A DNA stretch of 64,000 nt from Lasioglossum baleicum (lineage: Eukaryota; Arthropoda; Insecta; Hymenoptera; Halictidae), in NCBI RefSeq assembly GCF_051020765.1, contig NC_134933.1, positions 3,941,461 through 4,005,460 of the forward strand, given 5' to 3'. A program made the position numbers and the translations under genes. The stretch's first letter is position 1, and every line of letters starts with the position of its first letter. This document shows positions 32,200 through 41,922 of this stretch, piece after piece. The notes beneath the pieces were generated by a model, which saw only the letters and a program-made list of their open reading frames with translations, made no database searches and had not been told where the DNA came from.

Positions 32200-34191
32200 A
32201 TGGAAGCTTTTAGAAAATATGGAGACTTATTTATCAGATTAAAGAATTCGTCAAAAGACATGGGTGATTACTCATTCTTATATAAAGAAATATGTGAACG
32301 AATTAATCTTTCTCCGGAACAATCAGAAGGATTAACGAAGAGTTTAAAAGTATTCACTACTAAATTAAAACAGAAGTGGAAACAGTCATATTATACACAA
32401 GCGAGATTCCTTCAACGTAATAAGTCATGGCTGGAGAAAGATTTTTCATATCTAAGTGCCATATTGGCAGAGATTCCGTCTTCAAGTTCGGCAAATACCC
32501 CATTACAACGAAAATCGTCTACTGTAAACATATACAAAGGACGAAAGTTGTATTCTCAATGCAGTAGCAGGGAAAAAATACGGAGATCTCGGTCTCTCAT
32601 TAATAATTTTTCTCTCGATGAATTACTGAGTGCACTAAAGATGAAATTGCGAAAACAAGGCATGCATCAGAAGTTACGCATACTGCAATATTTATTTGAC
32701 AGTAAAAACGACAAAAATATTGAAACGTTTTTTGAAAAAGGACACATGCTTCAACAGAAAACGTTTTCAGCAGAAAAAGCTTTAAGCATTTTCATTATGG
32801 CTGAACTCTCAAAATTTCAGTATATCACCATTAGAAATTCAGCCATAAAATGCCTAAGCAAACTGTTTCCCTCTTATTTTAAACTGTTGCAAGAAAAAAT
32901 ACAGTGCTATCCAGCAAAGAGTAGTACTAAAATTACTGAAACATATGCTCAAGTCGAATTACAAGCCTTATTAGACCATACAGTTTCCCGCATACTGAAG
33001 AGTTTAGATACATTGCCAAATAATTATGAACTAATTCTCATATGCAAATGGGGTTGCGATGGTGCTTCAAGCCAGCAAAGATATAAACAAGTATTTCATG
33101 CAGACCTTAATACGGACGAAGAATCTGTTTTTATATCTAGTATAGTCCCGTTAAAGTTATGTAACAAATTAACTTCAGAAATCCTCTGGGAAAATCCGCG
33201 ACCATCATCTCCTTGGTTTTGCCGGCCAATAAAATTTGAATTTATTAAAGAATCTCAAATAATTATAGAACAAGAAACTAATAGAATAAATAATGAAATT
33301 CGAAATTTGAAGCCGTTTGAAATAAATAATACATCTATAGAATATACCATGTTATTTACAATGGTAGATAATAAAATTTGCAATGCGATTTCGGGTACGA
33401 AATCCTCTATGCGTTGTTATATATGCAATGCAAAACCAACGGAGATGAATGATTTAGAATTTGTAAAATCCAAACCATCTAATAATAATAATTATTCTTT
33501 TGGAATTTCTTCGCTGCATGCTTGGATAAGATGCTTTGAATGGATATTGCATGTATCGTATAATATACCTTTCCAAAAATGGAGTGCTAACACACCCGAC
33601 TTAAAAAACATTCGAAACGAAAGAAAAAAGAAGATTCAAGAACAATTTAAAGAAAAATTGGGACTAGTTGTCGATTACGTAAAACAAGGATGGGGCTCAT
33701 CAAACGATGGGAATACGGCAAGAAGGTTTTTTCAGAATGCTGAAATTTCCGCGGAAATAACAGAAATTGACGTTGTTTTAATTAAAAGGATGCATGTTAT
33801 TTTACAAGTTATTTCGTCTCCATACGAAATACATCTTACCAAGTTCGAAGAATATACGCTACAAACAGCAAAACATTATGTGCAACATTATGGATGGTAT
33901 TACATGCCTGCCTCCATACACAAGATATTAATCCACGGCAAGGATATAGTACAAAATGCTTTACTTCCGATTGGACAGCTTTCTGAGGAGGCACAAGAAA
34001 CGAAACACAAAGATTTCAAAAAATTCAGAAGCAGGAACACGAGAAAAAATTCCAGGATCAACACAAACGAGGATTTACTTCACAGATTGCTCATAAGTTC
34101 CGATCCGTATATATCGACAATACGAGTAAACTCGCAAAGTAAAAAGAACAAGCCGCTAGATCAAGAAGCTGCAGAATTGATACTTACATAG
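32200..34191 (+). CDS. Transib (RAG1-like) transposase, element B
   Basis: 663 residues from the ATG of MEAFRKYG; an in-frame GTG upstream at 32191 is not needed. As in A, a 5'-UTR intron is likely (GTAAGTAC near 32105, acceptor CTATTCAG near 32175). Landmarks are D287 in WGCDGASS, D390 in MVDNK, C406/C409 in CYIC, GNTARRFF, H574/H579 in IHKILIHG and E600 in SEEAQETKHKD, the RAG1-type DDE triad plus zinc ligands. The frame is unbroken. Elements C and D have WGFDGS and MIDGS instead, so at least two subfamilies coexist. Confidence 0.94.
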   Translation: MEAFRKYGDLFIRLKNSSKDMGDYSFLYKEICERINLSPEQSEGLTKSLKVFTTKLKQKWKQSYYTQARFLQRNKSWLEKDFSYLSAILAEIPSSSSANTPLQRKSSTVNIYKGRKLYSQCSSREKIRRSRSLINNFSLDELLSALKMKLRKQGMHQKLRILQYLFDSKNDKNIETFFEKGHMLQQKTFSAEKALSIFIMAELSKFQYITIRNSAIKCLSKLFPSYFKLLQEKIQCYPAKSSTKITETYAQVELQALLDHTVSRILKSLDTLPNNYELILICKWGCDGASSQQRYKQVFHADLNTDEESVFISSIVPLKLCNKLTSEILWENPRPSSPWFCRPIKFEFIKESQIIIEQETNRINNEIRNLKPFEINNTSIEYTMLFTMVDNKICNAISGTKSSMRCYICNAKPTEMNDLEFVKSKPSNNNNYSFGISSLHAWIRCFEWILHVSYNIPFQKWSANTPDLKNIRNERKKKIQEQFKEKLGLVVDYVKQGWGSSNDGNTARRFFQNAEISAEITEIDVVLIKRMHVILQVISSPYEIHLTKFEEYTLQTAKHYVQHYGWYYMPASIHKILIHGKDIVQNALLPIGQLSEEAQETKHKDFKKFRSRNTRKNSRINTNEDLLHRLLISSDPYISTIRVNSQSKKNKPLDQEAAELILT

Positions 34192-34259
34192 ATTTAAGTC
34201 AATCAGCCAATAAAGTAAGTAAAATGTTATTAAAAATAATTAAACATATTAAATTATTT

Positions 34260-34629
34260 ATCATTAAAAAATGATTATTTTTTCATATTTTTCAGTGAAA
34301 ATTTCATCGCAATAACTTTTACGACTCAAAAGCTATGACAAAGTGTCACTGAATTTCTCGATACGGACCATTAAAAAATTTTAATTATAAATTATTAGAA
34401 AAAATAGTTTGTAAACTTATAATATATGTAAACAATTTTGTTTTAAGAAAAAAGTATCAATGAAAATTAATTAATAAATATTGTTTAACAATTAAAAAAA
34501 ATATTTAATTATCTATAGTTAAAAATGACTATTTTTTAAATATTTTTAGTGGAAATTTCATTGCAATATCTCTAATGGTTCAAAAGTTATAACAAAATGT
34601 CACTGAATTTCTCGATCCGGACCACTGTG
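34260..34629 (+). repeat. Duplicated 3' end of Transib B with degenerate inner terminus
   Basis: The terminal block (aaatttcattgcaatatc...tgtcactgaatttctcgatc then CGGACCACTGTG) has an earlier copy at about 34262-34372 that ends cggaccatta in place of the heptamer. The inner copy keeps the conserved AGTGACA block in reverse complement but has lost CACTGTG. Confidence 0.75.
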
Positions 34630-34834
34630 CGCCGTTGCGTTGCTGCGTGCAGTCTTGTGCTAGAGCTTCGAGAACGTGCTTCAGAAATCTCCTGTGATCT
34701 TGTGATATATATCATCGTTATTATATACTTCATATTTAGACAAGTAAGTATTTTCATTGTTATTATTTGTTACCGTTAGTGTTTTTGCTTACGCCATTCC
34801 GTTAAATTATTTTAATTAGTTACGCACATAATTG

Positions 34835-34902
34835 GTCACACACACTTTAACTTAGAATAACTTTTTTATGATGGGATAAAACGACTTCAATTTCTCTGTA
34901 AG
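34835..34902 (+). repeat. Arm of an inverted repeat outside the TNP2-like element
   Basis: cacacacactttaacttag...acgacttcaatttctctgta is a diverged inverted copy of 41757-41822. It ends right at the left TIR of the element at 34908. The remaining bases from 34635 show no gene. Confidence 0.55.
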
Positions 34903-34924
34903 GGTATTACCCGACTAGAAATTC

Positions 34925-35225
34925 AGTTAGGCATGCCTAAAGACGAATGTGGGCCTAATGCGGAAAGAATGGTGTACGCCTAAGTTAGGCATTCCTAACA
35001 GGTGCCATACGTGGTCCAAATGGGGATGATCGAATGCACGCCTAATTAGGCATTCCTAACAGGTGCCATAGGTGGGCCTAATGCGGAAAGAGTAGTGTAC
35101 GCCTAAGTTAGGCATTCCTAACAGGTGCCATATGTGGTCCAAATGCGGATGATCGAGTTCGCGCCTAATTAGCCATTCCTAACAGGTGCCATACGTGGGC
35201 CAAATGAGCACACGCCTAACTTAGA
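34925..35225 (+). repeat. Left subterminal repeats, about 61-bp unit
   Basis: ATTCCTAACAGGTGCCATA occurs at 34991, 35052, 35114 and 35175, each preceded by TTAGGC or TTAGCC and followed alternately by tggtccaaatg and tgggcc. Such subterminal arrays are usual transposase binding sites in EnSpm-type elements. Confidence 0.85.
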
Positions 35226-35352
35226 CGTGCGCTCGTAATTTTTTTTCTTTGAATCGTTTTTGTTTCCGAGTCGTTTCTTTTCTTTCCCAAAAAATCTCAC
35301 GAGTGTATACGGAACAGTGAACAGTGATTAACATAAATTATTTTCCGCCACG

Positions 35353-37577
35353 ATGTCGGATAATATGCGAAATTCTAAAATTCGTGAACTCACACGTCTC
35401 AGAGTTCAACGACTTCGCAAGCGGCGTAAATTGTGCACAGAATTTATAAATTCGGAAGCAGATACGATAGTGATGTCGAAAAATAGTGAATCAAGAATGT
35501 AAGTGTAAATTCAGGTAAAGTTATTATTATTATTATTACTATTATAATATTTACATTTATTATGTACGGACCGATGTTCTTTTATACAAATGTTTATAAC
35601 AGAAAAAATTTGGTGTCACATGTTGTAGAAATTTCGGGAGTTAATCGAAATATACCACACACAATTAATGATGATATTGTGTCATCGGAGGGAGACGAAA
35701 CAAGCGAGGATACAGGACATAACAGCTGTGGAAATCATACAGAACCTGTTATAAATTATCAGAATTCAAGCAATGAGACAACAGACGAAGAGGGTGCGGA
35801 GAACTGTCAAGAAAGTGGCTTTAATGACATACGAGATATACGTCAATGGGCTCTCATGGATCCACCAATACCACATACTCGACTGGAAATATTGATGGAC
35901 ATATTAAGGAAACATTCTTATCCTACTTTACCAAAAACGGCAAAAACATTTCTAGCTACAGCATGCAATAATTATACCATCGAAAGCTTTAATGGCACCA
36001 ATGATGAATTTGTGTACTTCGGGATAAGTAAAGTTCTTGAAAAATGTGTAAATCCAGAGATTCACAAAAGTAGTGAAATACCGTTGATGTTCAACGTTGA
36101 TGGTTTACCATTATTTAAATCCAGCAAAAAACAGTTTTGGCCAATACTATGTAAAATTTTTCATGATCCTGATATTTACCGACCTTTTCCTGTTGCCATT
36201 TATTGTGGAGATGGAAAACCAACTAATATTGAACGATATTTGGAGAAATTTATAAATGAAATTAATGATCTACAACGTAATGGTATTGCTATAGATAGTA
36301 GAAGATTTACTATATCTATCAAAGCTTTTATATGTGACAGACCTGCACGTTCATTTCTAAAATGTAATAAAGGTCACGGAGGATACTTTGCCTGCGAGAG
36401 ATGTATGATACGTGGCAAAAGATACAAAAACCGGACCATTTACCCATTATTTAGAATAAATTGTGAATAAAGAAGTGATTTGTCATTTAGAAATCAAAGC
36501 AATACGGGACATCATTTAGGAATATCTCCTTTACTTCGCATAAATCCGAAAATTGATATGATCAATCACTTTTTGCTGGACTCCATGCACTTGCTATATT
36601 TGGGTATTATGAAAAAACTATTACATTACTGGATAGATGGAAATGTGAAAGGGTTGAAGCTGAGTGATCGTGCTAAGGTACAATTGTCAGATTTACTACA
36701 AAGGATAAAAGTGCCTGCTGAATTTCAACGAACGACTAGATCGCTAACAGAGTATCATAAATTCAAAGCCACCGAATACCGATTTTTATTGTTATATGCA
36801 GCTCCTGTTATCTTCAAGAAAATTTTAACAACTGACGTATACAGACATTTATTGCTCCTACATACTGGTTGCAGAATATTATCGTCTACAGAATTAGCCG
36901 TGGATAAATGTAAATATGCTGGATTATGTTTAAAAAAATTTGTGACCAAAGCACAATTTATATATGGAAAGGAATTTATGATTGGAAATGTACATAATCT
37001 GATCCATCTCGCAGATGATGTTAAAAATATGAATTCATCACTGGCCAATATTTCTAGTTTTCCATTCGAAAACGCTCTAGGAAAAATGAAACGACTTCTT
37101 CGAAATGGAAATAAGCCTCTCTCGCAATTATGCCGTCGACTGAATGAAATATCCCATATTTGGAACGAAAAAGCCGTTATTCCAGCTACAATCAAAATTA
37201 CTAGACAAGTGAAATCAAAAGAATTAGAGAAAATACTTATTAAACGAGTTCAATATAAAGAGGCACTACTAACGACTAAATTTCCTAACAACACAGTTTT
37301 ATTGAACAGCAATGAAATCATACAATTAAAGAGTATGTGGATATCCCCAAACGATGGCGTGAATTGTATCGAAATTACAGGAAAAATATTGAGAAAGAGA
37401 AAGGCGCTTTATTCCTATCCCTGTGATTCACGTCATCTCCAAATATGGAATTGCAGTGGTAGAAATACGGATACTATAATGTGTAAAATTACCGACATCA
37501 AAAGCAAAATGGTTCCGTTTGATTTAAGTGGTATTGCTGGAGAAAAAATTTTGGTAATGCCTCTACTGCATGTGTGA
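35353..37577 (+). pseudogene. TNP2/EnSpm-like transposase, one in-frame stop
   Basis: Exon 1 (35353-35498, MSDNMRNSKIREL, donor GTAAGT) joins exon 2 at 35603 after tttataacag; the frame then matches KNLVSHVVEI. Family features are LMFNVDGLPLFKSSKKQFWP (first catalytic D), FICDRPARSFLKC with NKGHGGYFACERCMIRG (zinc-like CxxC) and DSMHLLYLGIMKKLL. A TAA at 36468-36470 interrupts the frame after INCE; the same frame continues to 37577, so it is a single nonsense change and not a frameshift. About 710 codons overall. It would act on the element's TIRs and subterminal repeats. Confidence 0.8.
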
Positions 37578-38138
37578 AATGTATACATGCAATCGACCGA
37601 TTGCGTGGTAATGCATTTTAGTTGGTCGCTCTAGTCGGCTAAACCAATTAAAATCGGTTGATAAGATCGGATTGCAGTCCAATGATTATTACTAATCAAT
37701 TATTTAATTATTACTCTCCCGTCCTCTCGGCAGGCGGCCACGAGTTGACCTGTCCTCTCTCGTTCGAGAGGCGACCAGGTATTATCGCCGTACTCTCCTG
37801 CCGGGGTGCTAGAGCTAACCAAGAACGGCCGTGGTTCTAAACCACGTCCTCTCCCTCGGAATAGCATATATAGGCCGAGTCCATCTGTGAACCCGATATT
37901 CATTTTTTTTTCGTTGCTATCCGCGATCGCGAAAATCGCGATTCATTTTCTTTTTGCTCGTCTCGCGTCGCTGTCCCGCGCGGCCGCCTATAAGCTACCT
38001 TCGAGAAGCTTCTGCCTTCGTATACACAGTGTAAAGTGTGACTGCATTGGATAATTCTTTCAAACGCTCTGAAGAAGCAAAACGTGTCGGACGAGATCGA
38101 GAATAAGTTTATACCAGTGATTGCACGTGTTTGCAAGG
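37578..38138 (+). other. Intergenic part of the TNP2-like element, likely promoter
   Basis: No ORF is supported. Two blocks (tcctctcggcaggcggcc and cgttcgagaggcgaccag) are GC rich. A TATA-like gcatatataggccgag at 37863 lies about 275 bp before the DUF4806-like start codon and could serve as its promoter. Confidence 0.4.
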
Positions 38139-39546
38139 ATGGCTGCGACGACTAGGAAAGGCCTCAAGCGAAAATATGTGGAAAAAGTTGCAGATAACGA
38201 AAAAGGTAAGATACTTTAATTTTTCATCATTAATTTTGTGCAGTTTTTTGTAGAAATTGTACCTTTTCTTAATTGAAAATGCCATTGTTTCGTTCTGCTA
38301 TTCAATGATTACAATTTATCAATCAACGCCATCATTTAAATCGTGAAATAATAAAAAGCTACATTAAAAGTTTTAGATGAGACGGATTCTGAAATGAATT
38401 CTGATATTGTTGAAGACGTCGAGATCATAACGAAAAAAAGAAGGAAGCAACCGAAGAAATTAAACAGAAGAGTCACCGTTTCAGAAAGTTCCGACAGCAG
38501 CTTAGACTTTACTAAACGCGATTCACCGCCGCAAATATTAAAATCAAACACAGTTGAATCTACATCCACTCCACCGTCGAATTTATGTCAAGACGACATC
38601 AATTCATTGAAAAGTAAATATATGCTAAATTAATAGATAACGAAATTATTTAAAACAATATAAATGTTTCGTTCATTCAATAATGCTTTATAGGCATTTC
38701 CACAACCATAAAATTTTAATTTATTACAGATTACATCAACGAAACAATAGAACAAAATTGCAAACCCCTATCAGTTAAATTAAGCCAACTGACAAGTATG
38801 ATGGTCGACATAAAAGCAACCCTGAACGAGCTGTTAGAAAGATCAATCGATCATAAGAGCACTAACAACAGTTGCGATGTTATTTCCGATTTTAATGAAA
38901 TTTGGAAACTTCCGTGTCAGACGGTAGAGGAGTTCAAAATATTTGATGAAAAAATCGGAAAGGAGATAGATGTCCGTAAAAAATTGGTAAGATTTTATAC
39001 TGTTCTATTTTTCGTATTTATTTATTATATGTATATAAAACAAGAATTAATTCTATCGCGAAATTTTGTACAGGCACACAAATTTATTAGCATTATAAAC
39101 AAACGAACAACAATCGTCAGAAATATGAGCGAAATACTGAGATACTGCTTATCTCGAGAAGTTGCTCTCAGATGCAATGCAGTAAAGCATGTCGAGGGGA
39201 AGCTATTTGTATTTAAAGATACAAATCTTTATAATGTTGTTAAACGTATTTCTCCATTTTCCGTTTATAAGATTTGTATTACTAATTGATGAATTACGAA
39301 ATAATCTATTAAAATTAATTTTTTCCAGCTGCGATGGTGTCAGCTTTGTCAAGTGACGAAAATCCGTTAAAGGATTGCGACATTATAAAAGTAATAGGGA
39401 CAGTATTACACCACTGTAGAGATTGGGAAGAAGGACGAATGAAACGGCAGAAAAAAAATATTACGAACACAAACGAGAATAAAAATAGAAAATTATTATC
39501 TGAGATCGATCAACTTTGCGATGTAAATCTGGATGATAATATATAA
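38139..39546 (+). CDS. DUF4806-like protein, five exons, inside the TNP2-like element
   Basis: Exons 38139-38205, 38377-38613, 38730-38986, 39074-39245 and 39329-39546, all GT-AG and phase consistent, give 316 residues. The N-terminus is basic (MAATTRKGLKRKY), followed by an acidic serine region (SESSDSSLDF), a helical linker and a C-terminal domain starting LPCQTVEEFKIFDEKIG. That domain resembles DUF4806 proteins, common in ants and other invertebrates and of unknown function. Its position between TIRs suggests an accessory transposition protein, perhaps the DNA-binding partner, as TnpA is for TnpD in En/Spm. This is inference. No lesion is visible. Confidence 0.65.
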
Positions 39547-39562
39547 TTATAATTCATTTATA

Positions 39563-40255
39563 CAGTGAGTGTGAAAAGTATTCGTACGCCGTTTAAAACG
39601 GAATATAACTTTTTTGTAACTGTACCAAAAACGACCAGATTTTTTATAATCAATTAGAAGCTTTGGTTTATTACATATGATATGAAAAAATTTTTCCAAA
39701 ATTATAATTTACAAGGTTACAAGCGAAAATAAAAAAGACATCTTTTGAAACTTTTTTATTTGGGCTCTTAATGAAAATTTAAAATATTTATATGTTTTGT
39801 AGATCTACATGTTAATTATACACATGCTGAAAATTTCATCAAAATCGGTTGACGCTAAGAAAAGGACACGCATCGAAAGATATATGTAAGAACTTGTGGA
39901 TTTTTAGCAGAAGCTCAAAAGTCGTGTAAAACTACGATTTTGACCATTTTGAACCGCTTGTAGTTCGTGTTTATGTTAATCGATTTCGATGAAATTTTCA
40001 GCATGCGTATAACCACTACGAAATATATCTAATCTACGAAATATATATTAAATTTTCATGAAGGTCCCATTTAAAAAAGTTTTGAAAAATTCTATTTTTT
40101 TGCATTAACCTTGTAGATTTTAATTGTTAGAAAATATTTTTTGCACATCATTTCGTAAACCAATGCTTCTAATTGATTATAAAAAATCAGGTCGTTTGAT
40201 ACAATTATAAAAAAGTTATTCTATTTTAAAGGGCGTACGAATTTCACACTCACTG
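39563..40255. mobile_element. 693-bp mariner-type MITE, long inverted repeats
   Basis: The ends are CAGTGAGTGTGAAAAGTATT and the reverse complement of TTTCACACTCACTG. The arms share cgtacgcc, taacttttttgta and ttataatcaattagaagc. TA duplications (39561-39562, 40256-40257) flank it. It starts 17 bp after the DUF4806-like stop codon. There is no coding content. Confidence 0.88.
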
Positions 40256-40284
40256 TATATGTCGTACAATTAAGCAATAGTATC

Positions 40285-40293
40285 ATAAGCATA

Positions 40294-40339
<46 letters not shown>

Positions 40340-40510
40340 AGCAGGTTAAGCGCGTAGTAGGTTAAGTATATTGTAGATTAAGGGCATCATAATTAATAAG
40401 TTAAGCATATATTGTAAATGAAGTGCGTAGTATGTTAAACATTATATTGTAGATTAAGCGCGTATATATAGTAGGCTAAGCATTTGTTGTTCATTCATCA
40501 TTTCTTGTTC
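40285..40510 (+). repeat. (AT)n microsatellite and degenerate GTAGATTAAGCGCG minisatellite
   Basis: A run of (TA)n at about 40297-40336 leads into five or more loose repeats of the form tgtagattaagcgcgtag / gtaggttaagtatat. They lie between the MITE and the right subterminal repeats. Confidence 0.8.
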
Positions 40511-40566
40511 AATCATTTTATTTACTTTATTATGATTTCAAATATAATTACATTTAACTTAATTTC

Positions 40567-41095
40567 TTAATTTCCCTTTATGTCTCCTAATGAGGGTCTA
40601 ATAAGACTATCCTAATGTTGCCTAATGCGGTTTGCCGCATTGGATAATCATTAGGAAAGCCTAATGTGACCCTATACGCGGGTTCCTAATGCGGGCCTCA
40701 TTCGGCTTTCCCAATTAGGCAGTCACGACGCACTGCGTTACATTTCGCATGCCTGCCCAATGGGGCTGCCCCATTAGGGCCTAACAAATATATCCTAATG
40801 CGCGCCTACTGCGGTTTGCCTCATTGGATAATCATTAGATAAACCTAACGTGGGCCTAATGCGGCGTGCCGCATTGGATAGTCTTTGGGAAAACCTAATG
40901 TGGCCCTAACGCGGGATTCCTAATGCGACCCTAACGCGGGATTCCTAATGCGGCCCGCATAGGCCTTTCCCAATTAGGCTGTGACGACGCACTGCGTTAC
41001 ATTCCGCATGTCTGCCCAATGGGGCTGCCCCATCAGGGCCTAACGCGATATTAGGCTAGCCTAATGCGGGCCTAACGGCCTGCCTAACTAAAATT
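40567..41095 (+). repeat. Right subterminal repeats (CCTAATGCGG type)
   Basis: Dozens of CCTAATG(C/T)GG-like motifs occur. A block of about 170-240 bp ending gcactgcgttacatttcgca and cccaatggggctgcccca appears twice (about 40619-40787 and 40805-41044). The motif family matches the left end in reverse. Confidence 0.85.
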
Positions 41096-41106
41096 CTAGT
41101 CGGGTA

Positions 41107-41412
41107 TAATTCTGAATTATAAACGATCAAAAGTAGTAAAAATGGCACGTATAAGCCGGAAATCATGAAAAATTGTAATCTTTATCACTTTTGATCGTTT
41201 ATAATGCGTGAAGCAATTAACCAATCTCAATGAAAGTTTTAGAATTTATATAATTTATACAAGTTTACAAAACACATATTTTAAATTTTCGTTATTGGCC
41301 CAGTTGAAAAAGTTGTGAAAATCAATTTCTACTAAGGTTTGTTAACATATTTAACAGACGTCATCTACTAAACAAATCTGTAGGCGCGAACTATGTAATT
41401 ATTAGTAATTCG
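41107..41412. other. AT-rich non-coding stretch with a short palindrome
   Basis: tataaacgatcaaaagtag at 41116 returns inverted as cacttttgatcgtttata at 41188, a hairpin of about 90 bp. No coding sequence is seen. Confidence 0.5.
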
Positions 41413-41757
41413 GTGTGTTATTCGCGACTGGTGGCCGCTGCCCCCTGTAGGCTAATGCGGAAGACGCGAATCGTGAACGATGTTTATATACAAGACAGGT
41501 GTAGTCGAGAAGAGCGAAGATAGAGTTGAGGATTTGAACTGAACGTATCATTGTTGTCACGGCGAAGGACTGCTCGTGTGTGTGTGAGAGTGAGAGAGAT
41601 ACAAGCCACGAAGGACTGTAGGCGATATCTCATTAAAACATTCGATATATATATATTCTTTTCTTCTATAATTCAATTATTGTAAATTCATATGCAAATA
41701 AATATGTTGTCCTGACAACTCGAACTGTTACTTACTACAAATCCTTCTAGCCTTACA
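41413..41757 (+). repeat. Solo-LTR-like segment
   Basis: It starts TGTGTTATTCGCGACTGG and ends TCTAGCCTTACA. It has a TATA box (tgtttatatacaag, 41480) and gcaaataaa near 41695. No matching flanking duplication was found, so the call rests on LTR-style layout. Confidence 0.45.
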
Positions 41758-41822
41758 AAGAAATTGAAGTCGTTTGGTCTATTCCTAAAAGGGTTAGTCT
41801 GATTTAAAGTGTGTGTGATGAA
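41757..41822 (-). repeat. Second arm of the inverted repeat (mate 34835-34902)
   Basis: Read in reverse this is catcacacacactttaaatc...acgacttcaatttctttgta, about 75-80% like the left arm by eye. Confidence 0.55.
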
Positions 41823-41922
41823 CCCTGCGGCATACAATGATGAACGAAGACCCCGCGGCATAAACTGTGAAAATATTTCTTATGCATTAATTAGATATAA
41901 ATTTTACAGGACCTAAGGAAGT

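Larger units (their letters stand above)
31199..34629 (+). mobile_element. Transib element B, directly abutting A
   Basis: The 3431-bp element has long matching ends CACAGTGGTCCGGATCGAG... through ATTCAGTGACATTTTGT on both sides (about 38 bp). CGCCG lies at 31194-31198 and 34630-34634; the left one is also the right duplication of A. The transposase is intact. Confidence 0.95.
34908..41106 (+). mobile_element. 6.2-kb DNA transposon: TNP2-like transposase plus DUF4806-like gene
   Basis: The left end TACCCGACTAGAAATTCAGT and the right end, read in reverse as TACCCGACTAGAATTTTAGT, extend into TTAGGCA(T/G)GCC, giving a TIR of about 30 bp with three mismatches. Subterminal repeats rich in CCTAA/TTAGG fill both ends. 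Two spliced genes point rightward inside, and a mariner-type MITE sits after the second. No clear target duplication is visible (TAT left, TAA right). The transposase resembles plant and animal EnSpm/CACTA proteins, but the ends do not start CACTA, so superfamily assignment is open. Confidence 0.75.

Noticed and set aside
19869..34629. 12/23-like signals in elements A and B
   Set aside because: They have the heptamer and a longer symmetrical TIR but no nonamer-like block at matching distances.
34925..35225. CRISPR-like array
   Set aside because: Units of about 61 bp are repeated throughout without unique spacers, next to a transposon TIR in a eukaryote.
34908..41106. Naming the element CACTA/EnSpm outright
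   Set aside because: The transposase resembles that family, but the ends do not begin CACTA or CACTG and no 3-bp duplication is clear.
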